In this document: positions 1-6,665 of the stretch, one piece after another
Layout: every line of letters begins with the position of its first letter
Position numbering within the stretch: the stretch's first letter is position 1
NCBI GenBank assembly: GCA_947458415.1
Contig: CANGZG010000104.1
Span: 1 to 8,367, forward strand
Origin: Comamonadaceae bacterium
Lineage (GTDB): Bacteria > Pseudomonadota > Gammaproteobacteria > Burkholderiales > Burkholderiaceae_C
Direction: 5' to 3'
DNA length: 8,367 nucleotides
Made by a program: the position numbers and the translations under genes
The notes under the pieces: model-generated
Database searches by the model: none
What the model was told of the DNA's origin: nothing
Seen by the model: the letters and a program-made list of their open reading frames with translations, nothing else

Positions 1-370
1 AGTTGATGATGTTCTTGTCAAACTGCACAGGCATGGCGGCGTTATTTTGGGCCGTGCCGATGTGGGCGGCCATGATGAAGATCTTGTCTTGGTTCACCAG
101 TTTTTGCGCAGCCAACACCGCCCGCTTGGGGTCGTATCCCGAGTCTTCGGTCAGCAATTTCAGTTTGCGTCCGTGGATACTGCCCTGCTCGTTAAGTTCA
201 TCGATGCGCAACTGCATGCCGTTGCGAACCGCTTTGCCATAGCCGGCCAACGGACCAGACAAATCTTGGATGGTGCCAATCAATATCAGGTCTTTGCTGA
301 CGCCTTGTTGCTGCGCCCAAACCTGTGTCAGGCCGAGTGCCAGCAAAACGGTGAGCAGTGATTTTTTCAT
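1..370 (-). CDS. Periplasmic substrate-binding protein of a branched-chain-amino-acid-type ABC transporter (5' part only)
   Basis: The gene starts with ATG at 370 and runs off the left edge; 123 codons are visible. Residues 1-19 form a clear Sec signal peptide: MKK, a Leu-rich core, then VWA before QQQ. There is no lipobox cysteine, so a soluble periplasmic protein is expected. The mature part matches type 1 periplasmic binding proteins (Peripla_BP_6): a first beta strand with IGTIQDLSGP (31-40), then YGKAVRNGMQ (44-53), a G-x-I-H-G-R-K-L turn (63-70), EDSGYDP (75-81) and AAMPVQFDKN (111-120). It should capture the ligand for the LivH/LivM permease encoded upstream in the operon. Where LivJ has a Ser/Thr-rich ligand loop, this protein has HIGTAQ (103-108), so the ligand may not be leucine, isoleucine or valine; that is inference. 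The gene lies 25 bases after the acyl-CoA synthetase stop and has its own strong ribosome binding site. Its C-terminal half is not visible. Confidence 0.92.
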   Translation of the reverse strand, partial: MKKSLLTVLLALGLTQVWAQQQGVSKDLILIGTIQDLSGPLAGYGKAVRNGMQLRIDELNEQGSIHGRKLKLLTEDSGYDPKRAVLAAQKLVNQDKIFIMAAHIGTAQNNAAMPVQFDKNIIN

Positions 371-377
371 GAGAGTG

Positions 378-383
378 TCTCCT
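378..383 (-). promoter_or_regulatory. Ribosome binding site of the substrate-binding protein gene
   Basis: The minus strand reads AGGAGA, 7 bases before the ATG at 370. It is the strongest Shine-Dalgarno match in the operon. This fits the need to make more binding protein than membrane components. It also fixes the start codon. Confidence 0.8.
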
Positions 384-395
384 GTGGACCGGGGG

Positions 396-2264
396 TCAAT
401 GGGTGGAAGTGCGGTACATCGAATCGATTAAATCTTTGTATTTGTGTTCAACCAATTTGCGTTTGAGTTTCATGGTGGGTGTCAACTCGTCGTCCTCGGC
501 GGTCAATTGGGTGTCGAGCAGACGGAATTGTTTGATTTGCTCCACCCGGGCGAATTTGGCATTCACCTTGTCAATCTCCGCTTGGATCAGCGACTGTACT
601 TCAGGGGCGCGGGTCAGGCTGGCGTAGTTCGAAAACGGCACGTCATGGTCTTGGGCGAATTTCTCCACATTGTCCAAATCGATCATGATGATCACCGTCA
701 AATACGCGCGCTTGTCACCAATGACCACCGCGTCGGTCACATAGGGCGAAAACTTCAACTCGTTTTCCCATTCGCTGGGCGTGATGTTTTTGCCGCCCGC
801 GGTGATGATGATGTCCTTCATGCGGTCGGTGATTTTGAAAAACCCTTGTGCGTCGACACTGCCGACATCGCCCGTGTGCAACCAGCCGTCGGCGTCGATG
901 GTTTCAGCGGTTTTATCGGGTTGGTTCAGGTAGCCCATGAACACGTTCGGGCCACGGATCAACAATTCATGGGTGAGAGGGTCTACTTTTACCTCGTTGT
1001 ACACGCAAGCTTTGCCAATCGAACCCGGCACGATCTGGTCAAACGGCATGAACGTGGATGCCCCACCCGACTCTGTTTGCCCCCACACTTCCAACATGGG
1101 GATGCCCAACGCCAAGTACCAACGCACCAAGTCGGGCGAAATTGGCGCGGCTCCCGTGCCCAAAAATTTGGCGCGTTGAATGCCCATCATGCGGCGCACA
1201 TTGTTCAAACACGCCAGACGCGCCACGTGAAAACACAGCTTCAACCACAGCGGCACGGCTTGCTGCTGCAACACACGCGCTGCGACCGCGTGACCGCACG
1301 CCAAAGATGCGCGGTAAATCGCTTGTTGAAACGCGCCCGCCTCGGCAATGGCAATCGTGACCGCTGAATAAAACTTTTCCCAAACACGCGGCACCGCAAA
1401 AAACAAAGTGGGTGCAATCTCTCGGACGTTCTCGGGGACGGTGTCCGGGTTCTCCACAAAATTCAAAATGGCACCGCCGTAAATGCACGAGTACATGCCA
1501 CCCAAGCGCTCGGCGATGTGGCACAAAGGCAAAAACAACATGCGTTCATCCCGCTGGTCTTGCGCCAAATAAAAGCTGTAGCCGCGCATGGCGTAGACCA
1601 TGCCCGCGTGGCTGTGCATCGCGCCTTTGGGTTTGCCAGTGGTGCCCGAGGTGTAAATCAAAATCGCCAAGTCCTCAGGGCGGCGGCTGACACGGCGGCG
1701 CTCGAACAAACCCGGTTGGCTGCGCTCGTGTTGTCTGCCTTGGTCACGCAGCGCTTGCAAGCTGATGACCATCGGGTCGCTGTAACGCGTCAAGCCCTCG
1801 GTGTCGATCACCACAATCAACTTCAACAGGGGCAACTGCCCGCGTGACATCAAAGCCTTGTCCAATTGCTCTTCGTCTTCGACAAACAACACCGTGGTGC
1901 GCGAGTCTTCGCACAGGTACTGCACTTGCGAGACCGCGTCGGTGGGATAGATGCCGTTAGAAACGCCACCTGCAGACAACACCGCCATGTCGGCCAAGAC
2001 CCATTCCAATCGCGTGTTGGAGAGGATGGAGGCGCAGTCGCCCACCTCAAACCCGTTGGCCATCAAGCCCATGCTGATTTGCCGGACAGCTTCTCCCGCT
2101 TGTTGCCAATCCCAGCTTTGCCAGATGCCGAATTTTTTCTCGCGCATCATCAACTGCGAGCCACGTTGGTTGACCGCATTCCAAAAAATGTCGGTGATCG
2201 TGTCGCCCGGCATCAAGATGTCCGTGGTGCCTTGGAGTCTGCTGGTGTCCCATAAAACGCTCAT
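396..2264 (-). CDS. Long-chain-type acyl-CoA synthetase (AMP-dependent synthetase/ligase)
   Basis: This 622-residue ANL-superfamily enzyme activates a carboxylic acid with ATP to an acyl-adenylate and then to acyl-CoA in the cytoplasm. Visible motifs in order are the phosphate-binding loop YTSGTTGKPKG (204-214), the A5 motif VWGQTESGG (393-401), the A7 motif GWLHTGD (460-466), the hinge region TDRMKDIIITAGGKNITP (479-496), and the C-terminal LTPTMKLKRK (594-603) holding the likely catalytic Lys599. The length, the long insert at about 300-365 and the PTMKLKRK ending fit the long-chain (FACS) branch rather than acetyl-CoA synthetases or short aryl-CoA ligases. The true substrate cannot be read from sequence. 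The gene starts 3 bases after the livF stop and precedes the binding-protein gene, so it is embedded in the importer operon. This suggests that it activates the imported compound. All catalytic motifs look intact. Confidence 0.95.
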   Translation of the reverse strand: MSVLWDTSRLQGTTDILMPGDTITDIFWNAVNQRGSQLMMREKKFGIWQSWDWQQAGEAVRQISMGLMANGFEVGDCASILSNTRLEWVLADMAVLSAGGVSNGIYPTDAVSQVQYLCEDSRTTVLFVEDEEQLDKALMSRGQLPLLKLIVVIDTEGLTRYSDPMVISLQALRDQGRQHERSQPGLFERRRVSRRPEDLAILIYTSGTTGKPKGAMHSHAGMVYAMRGYSFYLAQDQRDERMLFLPLCHIAERLGGMYSCIYGGAILNFVENPDTVPENVREIAPTLFFAVPRVWEKFYSAVTIAIAEAGAFQQAIYRASLACGHAVAARVLQQQAVPLWLKLCFHVARLACLNNVRRMMGIQRAKFLGTGAAPISPDLVRWYLALGIPMLEVWGQTESGGASTFMPFDQIVPGSIGKACVYNEVKVDPLTHELLIRGPNVFMGYLNQPDKTAETIDADGWLHTGDVGSVDAQGFFKITDRMKDIIITAGGKNITPSEWENELKFSPYVTDAVVIGDKRAYLTVIIMIDLDNVEKFAQDHDVPFSNYASLTRAPEVQSLIQAEIDKVNAKFARVEQIKQFRLLDTQLTAEDDELTPTMKLKRKLVEHKYKDLIDSMYRTSTH

Positions 2265-2267
2265 GGT

Positions 2268-3041
2268 TTATCTCCAGGTTTTCTTCTTTTTCCAGCGCCG
2301 CTCATCGCGGGCACCAGCTTCCTTCAGCCCCAGGTAAAACTCTTTGATGTCGTCCTTCTCGCGCAAGCGTTCACACGTGTCTTCCATCACGATGCGTCCC
2401 GACTCCAACACAAAGCCATGGTCCGCCACATTCAATGCCATGTTGGCGTTTTGTTCAACCAGCAACATGGTGGTGCCGCGTTCGCGGTTGATGCGCAGCA
2501 CGATTTCAAAAATTTCTTGCGTGAGTTTGGGCGACAAACCCAAACTGGGCTCATCCAACAAGATCATGTCGGGGTTGCTGAGCAAGGCGCGTGCGATCGC
2601 CAACATTTGTTGTTGCCCGCCCGAGAGCAAGCCCGCCGGTTGCGCCGCCCGCTCGCGCAAAATCGGAAAGTAGTTGAACGCGGTTTCCATGTCACGCGCA
2701 ACGCCATCCTTGTCACTGCGTGTATAGGCGCCCATGACCAAGTTATCGCGCACCGACAACAAGGGGAACACCTCGCGACCTTCTGGCACTTGCACCAAGC
2801 CGCGTTGCACGATATGGGCCGGGTCCATGGCAGTGATGTTTTCGCCTTTGAACGTCACACTGCCTTTGCGCGGGTCCAATATGCCGGAGATGGTTTTGAG
2901 CACCGTGGTTTTGCCAGCGCCATTCGAACCCAGCACCGTCGCAATTTGCCCACGCTGCACACTCAGACTGACCCCGCGAATGGCACGGACCGGCCCATAG
3001 GCGCTCTCGACATTGTTGAGTTGCAACACGGTGTCGCTCAT
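2268..3041 (-). CDS. livF: Branched-chain-amino-acid-type ABC transporter ATP-binding protein LivF
   Basis: This 257-residue cytoplasmic ATPase is the second nucleotide-binding subunit of the HAAT importer. Motifs are Walker A GSNGAGKTT (38-46), the ABC signature LSGGQQQ (139-145), Walker B MILLDEP (159-165) and LLVEQNAN (193-200). Gln197 stands where most ABC ATPases have the H-loop histidine, which is normal for LivF proteins. The open frame extends upstream to 3344, but the extra 101 residues are only the livG sequence read in another frame. The ATG at 3041 overlaps the livG stop as ATGA and gives the family-standard N-terminus, so I chose it. A GGGGG stretch lies just upstream. The C-terminus ends in a short, very basic tail (ERRWKKKKTWR). 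The codons of this tail also carry the ribosome binding site of the following acyl-CoA synthetase gene. Confidence 0.95.
   Translation of the reverse strand: MSDTVLQLNNVESAYGPVRAIRGVSLSVQRGQIATVLGSNGAGKTTVLKTISGILDPRKGSVTFKGENITAMDPAHIVQRGLVQVPEGREVFPLLSVRDNLVMGAYTRSDKDGVARDMETAFNYFPILRERAAQPAGLLSGGQQQMLAIARALLSNPDMILLDEPSLGLSPKLTQEIFEIVLRINRERGTTMLLVEQNANMALNVADHGFVLESGRIVMEDTCERLREKDDIKEFYLGLKEAGARDERRWKKKKTWR
2272..2275 (-). promoter_or_regulatory. Ribosome binding site of the acyl-CoA synthetase gene, inside the end of livF
   Basis: The minus strand reads GGAG, 7 bases before the ATG at 2264. It overlaps the last sense codons of livF (TGG AGA, then TAA). Translation of the ligase is therefore probably coupled to livF, which supports co-expression with the importer. 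Confidence 0.7.
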
Positions 3042-3847
3042 GCCGCCCCCACTTGATCGCGCTTGAACGCGGTGACATCGAACGTGCCGCCCAAATACGC
3101 TTCGATGACTGCCGGATGCGACTGCACTTGCGCGGCGGTGCCCACGGCCAACACCTCGCCTTGGTTCATCGCCAACACGCGGTCGCTGACCTTGGACACC
3201 AAGCTCATGTCGTGTTCCACCATCAGCACAGTGATGCCCAAATCTTTTTGAATGTCTTGGATCCAAAACGCCATGTCGGCGGTTTCTTCGACATTCAAAC
3301 CGGAAGACGGCTCGTCCAACAACAACAACTTGGGTTCGGTGCACAAAGCGCGCGCGAGCTCGACCACTTTGCGAATGCCATAAGGCAAGCCCGCCACCAT
3401 GGTGTCACGGTAGTGTTGCAAGTCCAGAAAATCGATCACTTCTTCCACCTTGCGCCGCGTGGCCATTTCTTCGGCGCGCACCGACGGCAAAAACAGCATC
3501 TGCTGCCAAAACCCGGTGCGGCGGTGCACATGCCTGCCGATCAACAAGTTGTGCAACACCGATGCGTGTTCAAAGAGTTCGATGTTTTGAAACGTGCGCG
3601 CGATGCCCGCCGCAGCCACGGCATGCGCAGGCATTTGGTTCAAGGCCTGACCTCGGTAGGTCAAATGTCCCGTGGTGGGCGTGTACAAACGGCTGATCAA
3701 ATTGAAGACCGTGGTTTTGCCCGCACCATTGGGGCCGATCAAGGTGAACACTTCGCCTTCACGCACCTCGAAACTGACTTGGTTGACCGCCAACACACCG
3801 CCAAAGCGAACGCTCAAATCGTGGGCGCTGAGAAGGATGTCGCTCAT
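3038..3847 (-). CDS. livG: Branched-chain-amino-acid-type ABC transporter ATP-binding protein LivG
   Basis: This 269-residue cytoplasmic ATPase is the first nucleotide-binding subunit of the importer. It shows Walker A GPNGAGKTT (38-46), the Q-loop RTFQNIELF (84-92), a signature region LPYGIRKVVELARAL (154-168), Walker B LLLLDEP (174-180) and the H-loop VEHDM (210-214). The signature has LPYG instead of LSGG, which is usual for LivG. The insert at about 105-130, before the helical signature region, is also typical of LivG rather than LivF. The ATG at 3847 overlaps the livM stop as ATGA, and the gene's own stop overlaps the livF start in the same way. Upstream purines are weak, so translation is probably coupled to livM. 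With LivF it would form the ATPase heterodimer that docks onto LivH and LivM. Confidence 0.95.
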   Translation of the reverse strand: MSDILLSAHDLSVRFGGVLAVNQVSFEVREGEVFTLIGPNGAGKTTVFNLISRLYTPTTGHLTYRGQALNQMPAHAVAAAGIARTFQNIELFEHASVLHNLLIGRHVHRRTGFWQQMLFLPSVRAEEMATRRKVEEVIDFLDLQHYRDTMVAGLPYGIRKVVELARALCTEPKLLLLDEPSSGLNVEETADMAFWIQDIQKDLGITVLMVEHDMSLVSKVSDRVLAMNQGEVLAVGTAAQVQSHPAVIEAYLGGTFDVTAFKRDQVGAA

Positions 3848-4920
3848 TTGAGTCGGTCCGATTTCTGAAAACTTTTTTGACGCTTGAACATGCCTTTGCG
3901 GTAGAAGGGAAACAGTTCAAACCAGGTGCGTACCTTGAGCCAACGTCCATACAAGCCCATGGGCTCGAACATGACAAACGCAATCAGCACCAAGCCGTAC
4001 ACCACCGACTGCAAACCCGGCGCTTGACCGATGGCAGTGGGCAAATAGTCTTTGCCCAAGGTGATGAATTGCGGCATGGTGATGAGAAAAATCGCACCCA
4101 AAAAAGCACCGTGCACCGAACCCAAGCCGCCGATCACCACCATCAGCAACAAATCGATGGACTGCAAAATACCGAACTGTTCAGGGCTGATGAATTGCAT
4201 TTTGTGGGCGTAAAGCGCGCCGCCAATGCCTGCCAGCGCCGCCGACAACATGAACGACAGCGTTTTGTAATAGGCCAAATGGATGCCCATGCTTTGCGCT
4301 GAAATTTCTGAATCACGGATCGCCACCAATGCGCGGCCCGTGGCACTGCGCAACACATTGAGCACGGCCAAGGTACACACCACGGTCACGCCCAAACACA
4401 CCGCGTAAAACGATTCGGCGTTGTCCACCTTCCAACTGCCCAGCACCATGGTTTTGACATGCATGCCTGCGTTACCGCCAGTCACGCTTTCCCAACGCGC
4501 CAAACCCTCTTCCACAATGAAACCAAGCGACAACGTCGCGATACCCAAAAAGATGCCTTTGACCCTGAGCGCAGGCAAACCCACCACCGCCCCGACCAGC
4601 GCGGACAAGCCTGCGGCCAACGCCAAGGTCAACGGAAACGGTGTGCCATGCGCAGACAACACCGCCGCCACATACGCACCCACGCCCATGAACGCGGCAT
4701 TGCCAATCGAGAACAAACCAGTGAAGCCCGCCAGCAGCATCAGCCCCAAACCCATGATGCTGTAGATCATCACAAAGGTGAGCTGTGCCAACCAGTATTC
4801 TTCTAACCACCACGGTGCTGTGACCAAACCCAATAACAACGCGCTGTACCAAAACACATGGCCGCCATGGCGGGCCAATTGGATGTCTTGTTGGTAGCTG
4901 GTTTTGAAAATGAAACGCAT
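3844..4920 (-). CDS. livM: Branched-chain-amino-acid-type ABC transporter permease LivM
   Basis: This 358-residue inner-membrane permease subunit has repeated hydrophobic segments at about 23-38, 45-66, 72-90, 96-116, 123-137, 171-190, 222-237, 255-283 and 303-320. Family landmarks are MGLGLMLLAGFTGLFSIGNA (56-75), the cytoplasmic coupling region GRALVAIRDSEISAQSMGI (195-213) that contacts an ATPase, and the glycine motif GGLGSVHGAFLGA (264-276). The N-terminus carries an extra polar stretch of about 20 residues before the first membrane segment. The C-terminus ends in a Lys/Arg-rich cytoplasmic tail (RKGMFKRQKSFQKSDRLK). The start lies 3 bases beyond the livH stop, with AAGG 8 bases upstream as a moderate ribosome binding site. 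It should pair with LivH to form the translocation channel. Confidence 0.94.
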   Translation of the reverse strand: MRFIFKTSYQQDIQLARHGGHVFWYSALLLGLVTAPWWLEEYWLAQLTFVMIYSIMGLGLMLLAGFTGLFSIGNAAFMGVGAYVAAVLSAHGTPFPLTLALAAGLSALVGAVVGLPALRVKGIFLGIATLSLGFIVEEGLARWESVTGGNAGMHVKTMVLGSWKVDNAESFYAVCLGVTVVCTLAVLNVLRSATGRALVAIRDSEISAQSMGIHLAYYKTLSFMLSAALAGIGGALYAHKMQFISPEQFGILQSIDLLLMVVIGGLGSVHGAFLGAIFLITMPQFITLGKDYLPTAIGQAPGLQSVVYGLVLIAFVMFEPMGLYGRWLKVRTWFELFPFYRKGMFKRQKSFQKSDRLK

Positions 4921-4923
4921 GGC

Positions 4924-5799
4924 TCAGACCTTTTTGCGCAGGTTGTCGCCAAACAAACCATTGGGCTTGAACACCAACATCAGCAACACCACCACATAAG
5001 CGGCCACGTCTTTGAAGCCCTCGGGCAACCAAAACCCGGACAGCGATTCGACCACGCCAATGAGGATGCCGCCGACAATCGCGCCGGGCAAACTGCCAAA
5101 GCCACCCACCACCGCCGCAGGGAAAGCCTTCAGTCCGATGAAGCCCATGTTGGCATGCACAAACGTGATCGGGGCGAGCAACAAACCCGCCACCGTGGCC
5201 ACCACCGCGGCCAGCGCCCACACCAAACTGTTGAGCCGTTTCACCGGTATGCCCATGTAATAAGCCGCCAATTGGTTTTGCGACGTGGCCTGCATGGCAA
5301 TGCCCACGCGCGAATACTTGAACATCAAATAGAGTGCCCCGCAGAGCAATGCCGTCGTGGCCATCACCACCAGTTGCGTGGCCCCCAAAACAACACCCCC
5401 CCAATTGAACGACGTGTCTGCATACGGCACAGGCAAGTTGTGGGTTTCGGTGCCAATGTCGGGAATCATGGTGACCAAACCGCGCGCCACATAACCCACA
5501 CCAATCGTCAACATCACAATGGCAAACGCCGGTTCACCCAACACCGGGTTGATGACCACCCGCTCGATCAACCAACCCATGCAAGCCATGACCAACAGGG
5601 AAACCCACACCGCCACGGCGAACGGCCAACCCAAATACGACACACAGCCCAGTCCGGCAAATGCACCCAGCATCATCAATTCACCTTGAGCGAAGGTGAC
5701 GGTTTCGGTGGCCTTGTAGATCAGCACAAAGCCGAGTGCAATCAGCCCGTAAATGCAGCCTTGGGCAACTCCGCTGAAGATGACTTGCAACACTTGCAT
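4924..5799 (-). CDS. livH: Branched-chain-amino-acid-type ABC transporter permease LivH
   Basis: This 291-residue inner-membrane permease subunit is the first gene of the operon. The N-terminus is typical of the family: SGVAQGCIYGLIALGFVLIY (9-28), then TVTFAQGELMMLGAF (33-47). Further landmarks are RVGIAMQATSQN (164-175), the coupling region facing an ATPase, and the glycine motif GGFGSLPGAIVGG (232-244), which parallels the motif in LivM. About eight hydrophobic segments are visible, and the protein ends FKPNGLFG plus a short basic tail, as expected. The ATG at 5799 gives the normal family start. However, the bases before it (TCTCCATCACCT) are pyrimidine-rich and offer no good Shine-Dalgarno match, which is odd for a first gene. 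No other in-frame start nearby would preserve the conserved N-terminus. Confidence 0.94.
   Translation of the reverse strand: MQVLQVIFSGVAQGCIYGLIALGFVLIYKATETVTFAQGELMMLGAFAGLGCVSYLGWPFAVAVWVSLLVMACMGWLIERVVINPVLGEPAFAIVMLTIGVGYVARGLVTMIPDIGTETHNLPVPYADTSFNWGGVVLGATQLVVMATTALLCGALYLMFKYSRVGIAMQATSQNQLAAYYMGIPVKRLNSLVWALAAVVATVAGLLLAPITFVHANMGFIGLKAFPAAVVGGFGSLPGAIVGGILIGVVESLSGFWLPEGFKDVAAYVVVLLMLVFKPNGLFGDNLRKKV
4929..4932 (-). promoter_or_regulatory. Moderate ribosome binding site of livM
   Basis: The minus strand reads AAGG within AAAAAGGT, 8 bases before the ATG at 4920. It lies inside the last codons of livH, so livM translation is probably coupled to livH. Confidence 0.5.
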
Positions 5800-5825
5800 A
5801 GGTGATGGAGAAAAAATGGGCCCGT

Positions 5826-5847
5826 GGCTGATGGCAGATTGTCAGCC
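5826..5847. repeat. Inverted repeat in the livH leader
   Basis: GGCTGA (5826-5831) and TCAGCC (5842-5847) are perfect inverted copies around a 10-base spacer, beginning 27 bases upstream of the livH start. A GGGCCC palindrome lies beside it at 5818-5823. It could be a repressor site or a leader hairpin affecting livH translation. A 6-base match can also arise by chance. Confidence 0.3.
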
Positions 5848-5923
5848 CAGTTCGGTCACATCGATGCTAGGCATATCCCTGCATTGACACAGAGAAGCAC
5901 GAAATCTAACCAATGCCTGCGAC

Positions 5924-5933
5924 GATTGCAATC
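5924..5933. repeat. Perfect 10-base palindrome GATTGCAATC, candidate operator
   Basis: GATTGCAATC is its own reverse complement and sits near the middle of the divergent intergenic region, a usual place for a dimeric regulator. The core TTGCAA recurs at 5980-5985. I cannot match it to a known regulator. About eight such palindromes would occur by chance in a window this size, so the location is the only support. Confidence 0.25.
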
Positions 5934-6125
5934 TGCATCCCTGTTCAATCCATCACCTCAAAGATCGGCTGTTCACTGCTTGCAACAGCGGGACCGCAAG
6001 CGGAATGAATTAAAGGCAATCAATACAAACAATTACCAAAAAAACCCATAAATGACTAAACTCGGCCCCAAATTACAACAGAAAGAGGTATCCCAAAAAC
6101 GTTGTTGTCACGAAGTGAGACTGCC

Positions 6126-6665
6126 ATGCCCGCTCTGGTTCTCAAGGCGATTTCCGCCCATGCCAAACCGACCCCCCAGGACACCACGCTGGGCGTGGTT
6201 CAACCCAAACCCCTCACCCCCAAGTTGATTGTCAAGGCCAAAGCGGGCCATTTTTACCGCTTGGTCGATGAATCCACCGGCGAGGTGCTGCACAACCAGA
6301 CCCTGATCCGGCAAGGCCAAAACCTGCTGGTCATTGTCAACCAAGTGGAGGTGGCTGAACTGGTTGACTTCTTTGTGCTGCCTTCCTCTGACCACACCGG
6401 CAGGGCTGACGACATGCCGGGCTATTTGGTGAATCTCAGCAACAACCCGGGCAGCCCATTGGGAGTGATTTCAGCCCACTCCCCTCTGCACTCTGGCAGT
6501 GGTTTGCACAATGTTTGGTGGCAACCGGGTGTGCCGGTGGCTCATACGCTAGAGCCACAGGCGATCGGTATCTCCGCGGTCAGCGCACTGTCGTCTGCGT
6601 CAGTCACTGGTTTGGGGCTGGGCGCGACCACCTTGGCGACCGTCGCAGGCGCGTCGCTTGGCCGG
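6126..6665 (+). other. Adhesin prefix domain with hydrophobic segment (residues 1-180)
   Basis: Residues 32-84 form a compact beta-rich unit (FYRLVDESTGEVL, then NLLVIVN and ELVDFFVLP) that resembles the short prefix domains found before the repeats in BapA-like adhesins. A Trp-Trp motif (130-133, VWWQ) follows. Residues 145-180 are an uncharged Ala/Gly/Ser/Thr/Leu-rich stretch ending at Arg180, long enough to cross a membrane or sit in a secretion channel. In LapA-type adhesins the N-terminus is retained in the outer-membrane pore. A similar role here is inference. Confidence 0.5.

Larger units (their letters stand above)
5800..6125. promoter_or_regulatory. Divergent intergenic region between livH and the adhesin gene
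   Basis: This 326-base region must hold the promoters of the liv operon (minus) and probably of the adhesin gene (plus). The part at about 6003-6080 is clearly richer in A/T than the flanking genes. I looked for sigma-70 pairs on both strands. TTGACA at 5884-5889 on the plus strand is a perfect -35 hexamer, but no good -10 follows at 16-18 bases. On the minus strand TTTAAT (6013-6008) resembles a -10 but lacks a partner. I therefore assign no promoter. A 10-base palindrome and an inverted repeat are listed separately. There is no credible coding sequence or RNA gene here. Confidence 0.6.

Noticed and set aside
444..1367. Plus-strand open frame of 307 codons opposite the acyl-CoA synthetase
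   Set aside because: It is a shadow of a gene with intact catalytic motifs, with no recognisable domain or convincing ribosome binding site.
3314..3332. CAA-type simple repeat
   Set aside because: It simply encodes the Leu-rich Walker B strand of LivG on the minus strand.
3042..3344. In-frame 101-residue N-terminal extension of LivF
   Set aside because: It overlaps the conserved C-terminus of livG in another frame, is Arg/Gly/His-rich and unlike any transporter, and the ATGA overlap at 3038-3041 gives the normal LivF start.
3038..3847. Non-canonical LPYG signature in LivG and Gln instead of His in the LivF H-loop, as possible broken ATPases
   Set aside because: Both variants are normal for their subfamilies, so they do not indicate inactivation.
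3053..3868. Plus-strand open frame of 271 codons opposite livG
   Set aside because: It lies exactly opposite livG and has His/Gln/Arg-rich composition typical of antisense frames in GC-rich genes.
4472..5404. Minus-strand open frame of 310 codons overlapping livH and livM in another frame
   Set aside because: It is Gly/His/Arg/Val-rich and spans the junction of two well-supported permease genes.
4858..5805. Plus-strand open frame of 315 codons opposite livH
   Set aside because: Its product is His/Gln/Arg-rich low-complexity sequence, as expected for the reverse of a conserved permease gene, and no family is recognisable.
5884..5912. Plus-strand promoter with TTGACA at 5884-5889
   Set aside because: The -35 is perfect, but the best -10-like sequence (TCTAAC at 5905-5910) is only a four-of-six match at a 15-base spacing, so chance is as likely.
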